NCBI GenBank assembly: GCA_000469685.2
Contig: LS997562.1
Location: 2,066,992 to 2,130,991, forward strand
Direction of reading: 5' to 3'
Origin: Haemonchus contortus
Taxonomy: Eukaryota > Nematoda > Chromadorea > Rhabditida > Trichostrongylidae
DNA length: 64,000 nucleotides
Below are positions 1 to 12,600 of this stretch, in pieces. Numbering within the stretch: position 1 is the first letter of the stretch; every line of letters begins with the position of its first letter. The notes below the pieces were generated by a model, which ran no database searches, was not told the origin of the DNA, and saw only the letters and a list, made by a program, of their open reading frames with translations. The position numbers and the translations under genes are program-made.

Positions 1-452
1 CCACGTATTTGTGAAGTGAAAGGCGTGATGTCAAGAGGTTTTCCGAGGTCGTACCGGTTCTTCTCTCCAACGGAAGAGTTCACCTGAGGTATAGCAACAT
101 AACGAAAAGCTATCCGTAAATCTTCCGTAGGATCTAGCGGCATCGGTGGACCAGCGGAGGAGCTCGGAGCAGGTTGAGCTTCGATCTTCGTGGGGATTCC
201 TTTCCACAGTTTATCTTCATCCAAAGGATCCACAACCAGGACATCATGACCACAATAAAGGCCTTCAGCGATAAAGTACTTTGCAAGGCTTTCAGCGTAA
301 CCTCGAGAATTTAGTTCGTCCACACAAAAGAAAGAGGAAATGGGTAGAGCACCACCCAGAAGAGAATCCACTGCAGAACAACCACAAGACGTCTCCAAAC
401 TGCGTCCCTTCAAAGTACATCCCTTGAGTCGAGCGATATCGTTCAAATTCAT
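1..452 (-). CDS. elpc-4: Elongator complex protein 4 (ELP4), 5' part, runs off window
   Basis: One open exon on the minus strand from an ATG at 452-450 to the window edge, about 150 codons without a stop. The protein has the ELP4/PAXNEB N-terminal pattern: a G-C-S-A-V-D-SLLGG segment, then AKYFIAEGL and GHDVLVVD, an EDLRIAFRY segment, and VNSSVGEKNRYDLGKP. Human ELP4 has matching blocks (LDQLLGGGL, FKYFLAEG, KIAWRY, FGHYYD). ELP4 is one of the RecA-like Elp4-5-6 subunits of the Elongator complex, which acts in wobble-uridine tRNA modification in the cytoplasm. A 3' splice site (ATTTTAG, exon from 457) lies five bases before the ATG, fitting trans-splicing or a 5' intron. The C-terminal half lies outside the window. 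No frameshift is seen. The symbol follows C. elegans usage and is by homology only. Confidence 0.85.
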   Translation of the reverse strand, partial: MNLNDIARLKGCTLKGRSLETSCGCSAVDSLLGGALPISSFFCVDELNSRGYAESLAKYFIAEGLYCGHDVLVVDPLDEDKLWKGIPTKIEAQPAPSSSAGPPMPLDPTEDLRIAFRYVAIPQVNSSVGEKNRYDLGKPLDITPFTSQIR

Positions 453-543
453 GAGATCTAAAATATGTAACCAAAGCTAAAAGGATAAAAAAATATGGTA
501 AACAAGAAATCAGCTGCAGAAATGTAACAACTTTCGTCAACAG

Positions 544-687
544 TTGAAGATGCTAAACATTTGCATGGAAAAACTTGGCGAGAACTGACTGAAGATACTA
601 AAAAGCAGCTAATGAAAAAGAGTTCGCTAATGATCCGAGTAACTACTTGAAAACTATTAGGTCCCTTGAAGTACTAGATCGAATAAG
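544..687 (+). CDS. possible coding exon with one indel, product unknown
   Basis: After a possible acceptor (CAACAG, ending 543) the plus strand reads codons for EDAKHLHGKTWRELTEDTKK, stays open to a run of five A (615-619), then continues convincingly only in another frame (EFANDPSNYLKTIRSLEVLD) to a GT donor at 688. The run of charged, helix-like sequence across the frame change suggests a real exon with a one-base homopolymer error or mutation. It starts 92 bases from the ELP4 ATG on the opposite strand. I do not recognise the family and could not find its neighbouring exons. Confidence 0.3.
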
Positions 688-1231
688 GTATTCCGAAAAG
701 AACATTTTACTGCTTACATTGCTGAAAATACAAACTTCCAACTCCTAAAATAGTTATCAGATGGAACGGGTGAGTCATGGCCCACACTTCATACAAAGTT
801 GATACTACTGAAAAACGTGGTAGGAGAAGAGGGTTTTTTCTCCACACAAGGAAGCTCTTTGAAGAACTTGTGAACTGCCTTCTCTATTTGACAGTTGAAA
901 CTAACACTACTGGTTCCTTATTGAAAAACACCAATGCCAATGCTGTTAAATCTAAAAACACTATATTCATAACTCACAGATCCCCCTCATTAGTCACCGC
1001 AACCTCGAAAACCTGCCATTCACTGGCGAAAATGGATCGTGCTATGGAAATCAACAATAAACAACAAATTTAAAGCAGTAAAGAGAACTCAGTGCCGACT
1101 AAAAGAACCGTGGACAGCAGCAAACATTTAAACGCGATGAATGCGAATTCAAATTTATCATAAAAACTCCAGTCTGCATTTGCAGACACTATGCGATACA
1201 GTGTGCCAATAATCTAAAGTCGAACGGGGGA

Positions 1232-1477
1232 CGGTACGAACGTGCGTCCGAGGGTGCGCGCGGCAAACTGCGCGGCGATGTTCGTGACGATTTGTGCGAC
1301 TGCGGCGCCAATTTTCGGGGCACAAACTCGAAGTAATGTAGTTTAGTAGGGTCAGATGATCCTCCTAATCTACTCGATTTCAAATTTGGGCCCCAATGAT
1401 AGGCGCCAAAGTCGTTCAAATCATTACGAATTTCGCCGCGCAACTTGCCGCGCGCATCCTTGGACGCACGTTCGTAC
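1232..1477. repeat. near-perfect foldback (inverted repeat), MITE-like
   Basis: The first arm begins GTACGAACGTGCGTCC and the second arm ends with its exact reverse complement (GGACGCACGTTCGTAC). Pairing continues inward with mismatches through GCGCGGCAA and the GGCGCC blocks to a centre near 1354. Arms are about 115 bp with almost no loop. A transcript in either direction would form a long hairpin. No target-site duplication could be fixed by eye. Confidence 0.8.
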
Positions 1478-1860
1478 ACATACCCAAAGTCGAACAAATT
1501 TGAATGGTCATCAGTTCTCTTTCGATAAAGAGGCCCCGTATTATATGAATAGGGATCGTTCATGTGTTTGTTTATCATACTCAAGGACGAAGACTGTGTG
1601 CAATCATAACACAATGCAAACAAAGCAACGTTTTAGCGATTTTTCATAGATGCGCGAATATTTCACCAAACCAATTGTATAAAATAATATAACTTCTCTG
1701 GAAACAATTCATGGGAGGGGGAACCCCCTAGGTTCCAAAGTAGCCCAGTTGACGACAAATAATCCCAGTAATAAAGTAGTTCTGTGAGCGACAAACATTT
1801 CCAAAGCGCAAAGATAGCGATCGCACAAGTTGAATGAAATTGAATCTCTTGCAATTTGCT

Positions 1861-1945
1861 TGTATTCCTCAACGCTAATGGATTTTTTGCATTAAGGACA
1901 AATATTCCTCCACGCTAATAGATCTTTTTGCATTTAGGGAAAAAA
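1861..1945 (+). repeat. imperfect tandem duplication, about 41-bp unit
   Basis: The phrase TATTCCTC(A/C)ACGCTAAT(G/A)GAT followed by TTTTTGCATT and AGG occurs twice in direct succession (about 1862-1902 and 1903-1944), differing at a few positions. Confidence 0.75.
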
Positions 1946-2322
1946 CTCCAGAAAAGGCGTCTTGTGTCACGGATACCGCCCATTGACAAGCCACACCCTC
2001 TAACACTGCAGGCAAAACAGGATCGTTTCCTATTGCAACTTGGTAGCAGGTAAAGCACTTGGACGGGAAAAACAAATGATTTTCAGCATGGATAAACTAT
2101 TCCCACCCAGCTTATGGTTGCCAAAAATCTTAAAACGATCTCTAGAAAGTTGAAAAATTTCAGTCATTGTCAGATTTCTTACTAAAAAGAAAACGACTGA
2201 GCTAATTAAGCTTTTTCACTACTCTCCTTCTGTCTTATAGCAGCATCTTCTAATCTTTTAACATGTTCCTATCGTGTGAAGTTCTTGTATAAAGTTACCG
2301 ATGGAGGGTTCATACTCGTTCC

Positions 2323-2408
2323 TGACATCATGTAAGATAGCTAGCCAATCGTCCTCTGCGTCTGTTCACGGTAGAACGCATGCTGGCTAGCTATCTCACA
2401 TGATGTCA
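2323..2408. repeat. 25-bp inverted repeat with 36-base loop
   Basis: Left arm 2323-2347 begins TGACATCATG and ends GCTAGCCA. Right arm 2384-2408 is its reverse complement at 24 of 25 positions. It could be the ends of a very short terminal-inverted-repeat element or a stem-loop. It is not placed as a terminator of any gene. Confidence 0.8.
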
Positions 2409-3360
2409 TGAATGATAAAGTGGAAAGCCGGGTAACGGAACTTCTCCCTTATCGCGGCATACTCCCTTGCGGCATGCGGCAATTGTCACTGCAATTACCG
2501 TACTCACCCCGCCTCCCGCTAATCGATAGGACGCGATATTTTTCCTTGACTGGCTTGCTTTTTCATTGGATTTTATCGTTTTTTCTTCTGTTTCTTTTTA
2601 GTTTTCATGTTTATTAGACTTGATTAATTAAAATGACTCCTCCTATATAAACGACGATCAATACCTCATTGAAATTGAAGGAAGCGACCAGCCAATTCAA
2701 ATAATTAAAAGACTCCCTACCTCACAAATTGCGCGCTCCAATCTTCCACCGCAATCCTGCGATAGACGGCGGGTGCGGCGTGTGGGACGACGTGTTAGGG
2801 GAGAAGCTCCCGGCCCCGTGGAAAGCCACAGACTTCCAAAATATGAGTGTGCAGAAAATGTTACTCATCCTTTGTTCCTGTTGAAATGCCACATAAACTG
2901 ATAGGGACATTTCTCTGGGCGAGAGGTAGCAGGCGGTCAGACGGTGGAACCCTACCAAGTTCTTTTCATTTATTCGTATTCTTTGGTAATCAATTACACT
3001 TAATTGGAACCCTCAAAGCGATGCTTGCTTGTCTATTGAACATTCCCATAATTTTCAGATTCTGCCCTCAAATCACCTTTTCTCATAGTTACTGATACTA
3101 AGGTAGTGAGAGTACAGAGTATCTGAACACCAAGCGCGCAGTCGCGAAGCGGTCAACCTTGCTCTCAAACAGCTTACATTAGCCACGCGTTTAACAACCG
3201 AACTTCGAATATTTTTAAATTTTGATTTACTTAGCGCTTTCAGTTCTGAAAATGTAATTCTGTCGGGAGTGCCTCGACAGCTCCTTGATTTGGCTCCGAA
3301 CAATATTTATTCATAAGTTTTTTTATTTTGCAAACATAGTTCCAATTAATATTTTTACCA

Positions 3361-3366
3361 TTTATT
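3361..3366 (-). terminator. candidate poly(A) signal of the kappaB-Ras gene
   Basis: TTTATT on the plus strand is AATAAA on the minus strand, 279 bases past the predicted stop codon. A second TTTATT lies at 3306-3311. Position and motif only. Confidence 0.35.
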
Positions 3367-3644
3367 AATATAATATCACAATAAACATATTTTCTTTGAA
3401 AGAAAACAATTATAGTACTATTATGAACGATGTTTAACTATTATGAATAGATTTAGTAAAGTACACATCATATAATAAGCATGCGAGAGTGACCTGATCG
3501 ATTGGAATACCTGTAGATCAAAGATTGAACCAAAACAATCAATCAATAGGGTACGGCACGTATCGACGACGAATTTCACAATGAAAAGTACAACGTAGTA
3601 ATGGCAATGCAATTATCAAAGAATACACAGCAAGAAACTGAATG

Positions 3645-6600
3645 TTAAAAATCCATTAATATTGCTGGATTCGATTTTTCGGCCTTCAATTTCTTTGACA
3701 GCGAGAACTTTGATTCTTCTGAAAAAAAGCCAACTATATTAATACAGTAAATTATTCGCACTTATAGTTAGCTGACAATCAAAGTTCATGTGTTTACACT
3801 TCTCGCCCCAATGGCGCGAGCGGTCGCGGCGCGGTCATTCAACGACTCGCTAGGTATTCGTACAGATTGAAACAAGGTTCCTGCTCATGCGAGAATGCGC
3901 TGCGAGTATTAACAAAGTCAAAACATAAAGTTTGCGTTGGAAACTTACTGATGGGATGGAAATGCCGCTGTCCAAGGTATTGTACAAAGTCTACCAGCGT
4001 ATTCCGATCTTTGGCTGATACTTCGAACAATTTTACTGAAAAATCGACTTTCAGTTACGCTTTGGGGTGAATCAAAAATATCCAATGAATTTTGTTGACA
4101 AATTAGTATCTCTAATTCTGATCTACATTTAAACTGGCCCCGAAGGGAACGAAAGCCTGTAATTGGCTGAGCGCTTAGAATCACCAATCGTAGGAAGCTG
4201 TTGCACCAATTGAGGGCGACGCGATGGCGTTGCGGTTGTTCAGCATGTTTAAACGTGTTGTGTATACGAATTTTCTGCGAGGTTCACATGCTATACAAGG
4301 CCATTGCGCCCTAATGACAAGTTAGATCGCGTGAAAACCAAACTACAGTACCTGTTCCAATCGCAATGCAACGCGTCGCGTTGACGCGAGCGCAGGGTCA
4401 GGCAACTCTACTTCTCTTTACTGGCTTAAAAACTTAGAAGCTCATTTGTTTTTGATGAATCCAAGTTCGTATTCTTTCTAAAGCCTGTCTTTTCGAAAAA
4501 CAGAACCGTCAGCCCTCTCCTCACTCACCCCGGGCACCCAACCCAAACAATCGCTATTAACTGTCTATTAGAAAGAGCTCGAAAGACGAGTTCTCTGCCC
4601 AATTAGTGGTGGTATGTCAAATTAGCCGCATAAAGGGCTAATGGGCTTCTACCTAATCGTCGGAACAGCGCTCTTCATCCTTCCCGACAAGTTCATGCTA
4701 CAACATATTGGCTTCAGCAACTCAAACTCAATCAGTGCCCTATCAGGAGGTAGCCGCTCCCTGAATAAGCTATCTGTGCACGGGGAAAGTTTACTTTGCA
4801 CACTCTGAGGCTATAAAGGCCTTCAAGAGACTTTCAACAGCAAAATAAAAAATAGTATAGTAGTTGTATAGTAGTATATGTATAGTTGTATAGTAGTTAA
4901 ATAGTTGTATTAAGTTGACGCTTTGTGGATCGCACTTACTTGTGGAACTTGTGAGCAGATCGCAAAATTAAACTACCTGGGCAGGGATAGCATATATCCA
5001 CGAGTGTATCCTTGGGTACCTTGGGTCCTTCATTGATGTAGACCCTCTAGCCTCGCTACAAAGTCCATCCACGCCCCCACTGATTCTCGATCCGACTTCT
5101 GAACTTTTGCCGAACATTTAAAAGCCGTGCCGGCCCGAATAATGCAGAACTCTTCTCAGTTACTCTTCTCCTGGACTTAGGAAAGAAGTTCCCCATCGTT
5201 AATGAATAGATAATGGGCTCCAGCAATAGGACCATACGGCGGGGGGCGCGCGATTCACGCGCCAATATAATGAGGTCATCGAGCACGCAGCATCGTTTCA
5301 GTACCTTCCTGTTGAGATGGACTAAATAAATTTGCAGTATTTCACGGCTTCACCATGAATAGAGCAAATCTCTTTACTAAGGCAAAAAATGCCCCTTCGA
5401 AACTGAGAATTCACCTCATAGGCCAACAATTTACTAGTCAAACGTTCAAAATAAGAATAACTTTAATTTTTTCGATCCTAGTAAACGCAATCCATCTGTA
5501 AACGTGCATAGTTGGTCATTTCTTTACTTATTCTACTTATAAGTTCTTATAACTTCCGTTATGATGGTAAATATGATGTTTTAGCGTGTTTTGTCCGATG
5601 ACCTCATTATATCGGCGCGTGAATCGCACCACACCCCCATACGGCTGCCTCATTGGAATTATTGCAGCTCCAGCAACAGAACTATCCCATTGACTCATCG
5701 GAAGTATGACCAGCGCATGTCCCATCTTCCTTAGTGGCGAGTAACTTACATAGCGTGGAAAATATTGACAGAACAGTTCGATTGAATGACAAGATACCCA
5801 TTGGCCTAAGCAAGTTCCTCTCAATGATCTTTTTTCAGCTGTCGAATGTGATGCTGCTTTAATGCCCTCAGCTTGAGAACTAAAGAATCAGGCAATTCAT
5901 GGACCCCTTCTCGATCACTGCTTATTCTTATTCATATGCTGCTTGAAATTCCGGCGTCTTCTAGGTGTGGACTAGCTCTTTAAAAACATCAATCTATCAT
6001 ATACCTTGAAAAAACAGTATGTCACGGATAATGACGGATTAACCGTCTAAAAAAGCATAATTCACTTGTACGACTTGGGATGTAGCGGAGCAAAGAAATG
6101 TGACTCGATTGGGTTGCTGAATGAGAAATGCTGCTCTTTTTTCGAAGCGCATTTTTTTCCATGTGACTGGGCGAATTCGAATAATGTCATATGCTGATCG
6201 GAAGATATTTATCTGCTTTACAAAATGGCGGCATTTGCTTCAAAAATGCTTGCAGGTTACGTCAAACCCCGAGCAAAATGGGAGAGCAAAAATAACTGAA
6301 CCGGCGCCTAACCACTATGTCACTCACTAACTTCCATCGCAATGAATCGGCCAGTGATGAATCATTTACTTAGTCACAACTCCTTCAGAAAGAACATTGT
6401 ACTAATGGGTTGTCCAGCAAACTTGCCATTTTTTCCAAAATAATTTCACCGTCAGAACTTAAAAGTTATCCGCTGAGTCATACAAACAGGCAAAAAATCT
6501 CAGAGAAGTTCAGAGACACCATAAAAAAGAAACTTTCAGAAAGTTGGGAAAAGAACATAAATAATTATAAGGACTGATTATTGATCGATTCCGAAAGCTA

Positions 6601-9600
6601 TTCGGTGGACAATAAGTTGTAAAGTAATGCCTTCTCCACTGCCCACCGAACACACCACCACATGGTTTTGGAATTCGATCCACATAACATTTTAAACACG
6701 AGTCACATCGTGAGGAAAAAGAATCTCTAAAGGTTGTCATTCAAAATAATGTGAAGTGGGGTCGAGGAAAGATGTTAGTTTTCTCTTGTCAGAAATCGGA
6801 ACAATGGCAAAGTTAGGAAGAAGAAGTCCAAAAAAGTTATTATGATTTGTCAAAAAAATTCACTTTTAACGGACAAATCAATTTTGAAAAAAGACTGAGG
6901 TCGTTGGAGGTCGTAACTGCAGTAAATGGTTCATCACTGATTGACTTTTCACGGTCGAAAGTAAAGTGAGTCAGTTGCCGGTTCGGCTAGTTTTCGTCAA
7001 CCTGATTTTTTACTTTGTGGGCTACAAATTCAACCTGGACCACTACTATTCTTGATGCAAAATAAACCAGTCTGTAGTTCAGATTAATATACGAAATAAT
7101 ACGAAATAATAAAAAACTTATTCGAAAAATTTTGGCCTGTAAAGAAGGAGACATTGCTTATGCTGTAAGGGACAAGAGCAAACAGTTGAAAACTAAATAT
7201 AAGAATCGAAAAAGTCAAATTAAACTATTTCCATGAAAAATACTTACCTCGCTCTCGTGCCGCCCAGCTGTACGCAAAATCACTGTCTACTCGTCGATTC
7301 GACAAATCTCGCATATTTCCCAAGGCTACGATTGGCACCTGGAAAGTTAGAAAGTATAAATGGCCATCCACCACAAGTCAATATCCATGTCATGCATTGT
7401 TTACAGCAGCTGTTTATGGCACTTGTAGAACACAAAAATATGAACTCTCAAACATCAACATTCGCAGAATGTCAAGCTTTTTTGTTATAAAATTCCGTTA
7501 GCCTAAATTAAAACAAAAATAAAAATAATAAATGATAAATGAAAATAGAATAACAAATGGAATATTAAATAAAAAAATAATAAATAAAAGTAAAAGTATA
7601 TAATAAATAATAAAAGGGCCATCTAACGATCTTCAAGTCATAATATTCTATTGAACTCTTTTTCCTTTTTCGAAAATCGATGCTTCAATAGGTTTGTATT
7701 TTGGAACATTTTCAAAATTCATCCAGAAAATTTTTTCTTATTTAAATACTGTGTTTCTGTTTATTTCTCCAAAACGAAGTATGTTGATATGATAGGAACC
7801 CGGAAACACGTACATTTTGAGAAATCATAGCCACTTTATCTCAAAAGAAAAAGAAATATTAAATACCCAGGTGTGAGTCGCTTTGAAAACAGCTTGCTAC
7901 TCCTTTCTTTGAAAAATCGTTTTGCAATGAGAAAAACACGAGGCTGCTTAGTTGCCAACCTGATATATCATGGTCCCTGCCCCTGGCAACCAGCCTTTTC
8001 GAACTGTCATTCTTTTCGACGCTCCACGACCCCTCAATCATCTACCGACCACCGATTTTCCCCAATGTTTGTCAATAGAACACCAACCAATTTCCGCTTG
8101 TCAAATCGGGTACTCGTCAATCGTAGTGTTTTCGACCGACTCTATTTTTTACCATAGAAACGCTGCTAATAAAAAATTGAAAAGGGCCATGAAAAGGAGA
8201 AACAACAACAACTGTGTACTGCCAGCCGCAATTCCCCATGTGGTAGAGATAACACGACTGGTACGAAGAGATCGAATTGGAAGACGATACTCTCGGTCTA
8301 GTCAGGTTTATTGAAATTGGAGGTGGTGTATATGTTAATTAAATTGGCCATTCTGATGCCTCTACAACTAGAAAAGAAATTGATTTCATGGCGCAATCCG
8401 CAAAAAATTCGTCATAGCTCAGAGTCACGGGGTCTTAATTGTAACAGGCCATGAATAGATAGATTATCGGCAAAAAACATCAAACTAGGTCTCGCAGTCC
8501 CGGTACAGTTACAAACCCTAATCAAAGTCGAGGGTGGAGACGTCATGTTTAAGATTTCTGGGGAACCAAAATTTCTTCCCGAAGACTTTCGTCCACTTCA
8601 TATGCCCGAAACTGCCAACTGCCATCGCCAATCCAGTAGATGAGCACTTGAATTGAATTGGGAATCATGTAAAAGTGAAATCTAAAGCCCAATCCCCAGG
8701 GGATCCCCAGCGACAAATTCATGATGGCCAAAAATCCAGTCATTCATTGGTGAGTAAGAAACGTCCAATAGACAATCCAGTGTTCTTCATCATGACAAAG
8801 CCAGTCGTAAACTCCTAACCAGTTAGGCTATGAATCATTCGTTCTCGATTTGTCCTATGCAAAACAATTGATTCATTTCCACGAGCCATTCAAGCCCCTC
8901 ATCTCTTGTGTAATCTAAGAGAAAGGCAAACAAACAGATACTGTAATAGATACATGAAAGGGTATGGGAAATTATAGCCGAAAAACTGGTTCTGTTGTCG
9001 AGGTAAGCTGAATACACGAGTTAGACATAGAACGAGGCCAATAACAACCTTGAGTTGAGAACAAGAGCAATCAAACGACCGAACCAGACGACCCATCCAA
9101 GTTACAATGTTCCCGGACTTTTACTGCCTCACTTAGAATTGGGACATTTTCACCTTCAACGAGACCAATTAGAAACTCCCAGGTTTCTAGTCTAATATCT
9201 GGAAATCTTGAAAAAAAAGAAGTAACCTTAGCTTCGGTGCCCTGGCATCCAGCCCCACACATAACCCCAATTAGGTCAATAAGTCTTACAACCTGGAGGA
9301 GTCCGTCGAGTGGCCGCACTATTGTCGGAAGTATAGACCACCGTTTCACATCATCTGATTCCTTTCAGATGCCAAAAATATCCTAATTCGTATAGGATAA
9401 TGGGACAACGTGCTCACATCTCAAAAGAACCCCTAAACGTCGAAAAGAAAGTTTCTAGGCTGAATCCTTTGAAACCTCAGGCACCCTAGCGATCTGCATC
9501 GAATTAACAATTCGATGAAGTGCGAAAAATTAGTTTGCGCATCATTTGGCAATTGTTTAGAGGGGCAGCCCACCGTGAAGGACGTGATTATGCACTTCCA

Positions 9601-12600
9601 ATCATTCTCATCTTTTTGGATATCAACTGATGAAATTAGCAGGTCCAAGAAAATGAGCCAAGCATCTCTAGTACAAGCTTACGTCGGCTATGATCGAATG
9701 AATGAAACCTCCTGGATCAGACTTTAAGACACATTCACTTGCAGGCTTATAGCATCATCAGTGCCATCCCGTGTACGCCAAGCATTCGATTTCCACTAAG
9801 AATCGTAGCGGAGGTTGAATACATGGTGCACCACCAGGTTGTATTGATCGACGACTAGGAATACTTTACTTCATTTTCTGAGACCGGTACCAATCCATCG
9901 AATCTGAGGGACCCGCTAGATGTAGTGGGTCCCGGCTCGAGATCCGCGATTCGCTTAGTATTTTCGGGCGTACGTCTCAACCACTTCTTTAACGTACGTC
10001 AGTTACCGATTTTTTTTAGCCATCGAAATGAGTCATACTCAGAGCTGCCTGTTTGCTACATTACTCAAGCAGCGTTTTTAAAGCGATATTCGTTAACGAG
10101 GAGAAGCATCAATCGATAGATAAAATAAAAAAGATAAATAGAATAAATAAAGATAAGAATAGATGAAGGATATGTGGAATACAATAGATGAATAGTATAA
10201 AAAATGAAATAAAAATGAATGAATTGGGTAAAAATAAGTGGGTACACGATCCAACAAACGAAGTAGCTGTGATTTTAAGCCCACAACCGCTAATGCGCCA
10301 GAAATGCCACCAAAGGAGAGAGAATTTCAAACTCCGAAAAAATCAAACGAAAAATCGATGTTTCGACACAAACACGATTCAGATATTACAAAAGCAACGA
10401 TAAAAAGGGCGAGATGTTTCAAAAAATAAAACGACGACAAAACGAAAAACACACCTCTTTCCGATCTTTTCCAAAATTCTTTTCTATGAATTTTTTCAAT
10501 AAGTCCATCCGATTGAATGATTCGTGATCAGCCACGGAGTACACTAACACGAATGCATCAGCTACCTGAAACGGGAACTTTTTTTTTACTAAATCAAATT
10601 GAGCATAATAAACTGTTCAATAAATATAAGCATAGGCCTATATTTGAGTTCTTGGATCTTATTCTCAGTCCCATGTCCACAATAATATGACAAATCCTCA
10701 AAATAATCCGAAATTGGAGTTTCGAATCAAATCAGTCACCTCGATTCCAAAAACAAATTAAAAAACAAACAAAAAAACAAACAAAAAACAATTAACAACA
10801 AAAACAATTATATTCATCAGAAAACCTTGAATACTTACAGCGTAGTCATTAACTAATTCAGAACAGATTGGACATAACACTCATTAATTTTAAAGACAAC
10901 TCAAACTAACCCCGTCATCGAGAATTTTATGCCTTTCAGCCAGGCTACTTGTCGAGTCGTAAAATCAAGGAACCGGTCGCAAGTGAAATTAAGTAGAAAC
11001 TCTTTTACTACCATTTTTCCAGTTTATGGCCACTTTTCGTTGTTTTGAAGAGGAATTCTACCGAGGAACAGAACTGAATGACCCACCTAATACAATATGC
11101 ACAGGGTAGTTCCCGATAATTTCCCTAATTTTCGTAATCAAGGCTATCTCAGGGATTTAAACCTAGTGGACCAAGTGGTTATCGATCAAAAAAGGTAACT
11201 AACTCAAAGAAAAAGGTCAAAGTTAAAGAAAGTAAAGGGAAAGAAAGGGTCAGAACAAACCAGTTTTCTCTTCACACGTCCTTCAATCTTTCCAAAATCG
11301 TTTTCAATCCCATTAGCGTTCTTTTGAACACTTTTGTGACTTCCTCCACAAGTCGATTGCTCTCTAATTTTCAGAGTTCGCCCCCTTCACCACTCAACTC
11401 GAGCCACTTACTAACTTAAGTACCCTCCACTCAATTCACTGAACACTGAACAAAAGCCCGAAGAAAACCCCTCTGCAAAGAGCCGATTTCGGCCAGTTTT
11501 CAATCTTTAACATCTTAAGAAGTCAAATTAGTAGGTGTGATCGAAGATACGTGACTGCGACAGGATACTACCGTAATCGTCACTCTAATCAAACTGCATC
11601 ACCTCTTGCTAAATCCTCTTAAATTGATGTTTTTGTTTACTTATGCAACTGATGCACCTGATAATCTCCTCGTGTTAGGATTATTTCATGCAGTTACTCT
11701 TGGGAAGACTAGATTATTACCAAAACGCTGCTTGACTGTGACCGCTTTTCCCTAGAGAGCCTTGCTGAGATAGTTAAAAAGCAGGGTTTTTTTTCAAATT
11801 GCAAAGACCGTAGATGGTACAAAATATGTAAATACTAATCAAAAGACACAAAAATCTCAAAATTTTCCGTTCACCACAAACTTACGTTGAGTAACTCAAA
11901 AAAAAGCTTAATTTTAGAAAAAAAAAAGAAAAAAAAGTAGGCCAGGGAGACAATACATCCACATACTACCCCAACCCCATGATGCATCTCACAATGGACT
12001 TAGTGTTTGGTCAAGTACTTACAATGAGTTGGAGGAAGAACCGAGGAGGTAAGACTTGTGGTCATATAAAAAACCCATTCCTTATATCCGTAGAGTACAA
12101 TCTCTTCACAGAAGAAGGTTGCAATTTAAAGGCAGTGTTCACGAAAAAAATGGTTTCGGAGATCTGCACATGGTTTGAATTCGAAGCCCCCTCTGATACC
12201 ATTTGTGCAGGAATTAGGTCGGAAAACAGCTGGATAGGGCACGATAAGGCCAGGAACTTTGGGGGACGGGATGCCTCCGCCCCTCGCTAGGCTGGCTACG
12301 GGTTCGAATTTTCTTTCACCACTTTCGCATTGGAGCGAAGTTGGCGAAAAATCGATACGCAGGTTGGCAAATTGCCAGGAAGGATCAGCTGGTCGACCGC
12401 CTCGCACAGGGGCTAGTATTCGGCTGTTATTTCTATTATTCGCGCATCGTTTGTTTTTTTTTTGTTATTAATTTTTTACTGTATCATTCTTTAACTTTTC
12501 TCGTAAGTTTATTGAAGATTTTAACATATTTTGTGTAGATTATTGCATGCAAATGTTTTTTTTATTTCAGAAACCCCGTTAATTTCGATGTGTTGTCTGT

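Larger units (their letters stand above)
688..3300. other. intergenic stretch between ELP4 and the GTPase gene
   Basis: No convincing exon was found. It contains the 246-bp foldback, a 41-bp tandem duplication and a 25-bp inverted repeat listed separately. GC-richer patches lie at about 1220-1480, 2440-2540 and 2730-2830. The moderately long minus ORF at 1189-1623 is produced by the foldback and is not a gene candidate. Confidence 0.6.
4036..7247. other. 3.2-kb intron of the kappaB-Ras gene
   Basis: No coding exon was recognised. It holds a TAGTTGTATAG-type repeat (4849-4912) and the inverted repeat at 5217-5670. The rest is AT-rich sequence without visible structure. Confidence 0.6.
7339..10454. 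other. 3.1-kb intron of the kappaB-Ras gene
   Basis: It contains an (A/T)AATAA-rich microsatellite (7505-7616), a SINE body remnant (9775-9900) and GATAAATA-type repeats (10099-10210). ORFs at 8.5-9.3 kb on the minus strand show no family signature. Confidence 0.55.

Noticed and set aside
1189..1623. 144-codon minus-strand ORF
   Set aside because: It lies across the foldback repeat; its open frame follows from the palindrome and it shows no domain or splice support.
4190..4400. Possible inverted repeat with GCGACGCG words
   Set aside because: Only short GC words match; pairing is too poor to call.
8549..9349. Series of minus ORFs resembling channel-like membrane segments
   Set aside because: Compared mentally with bestrophins and receptors; key motifs are missing and the region includes no consistent exon borders.
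12126..12471. Opposite-strand ORFs over a GC-richer intron patch
   Set aside because: No homology pattern; both strands open, which fits composition rather than coding.
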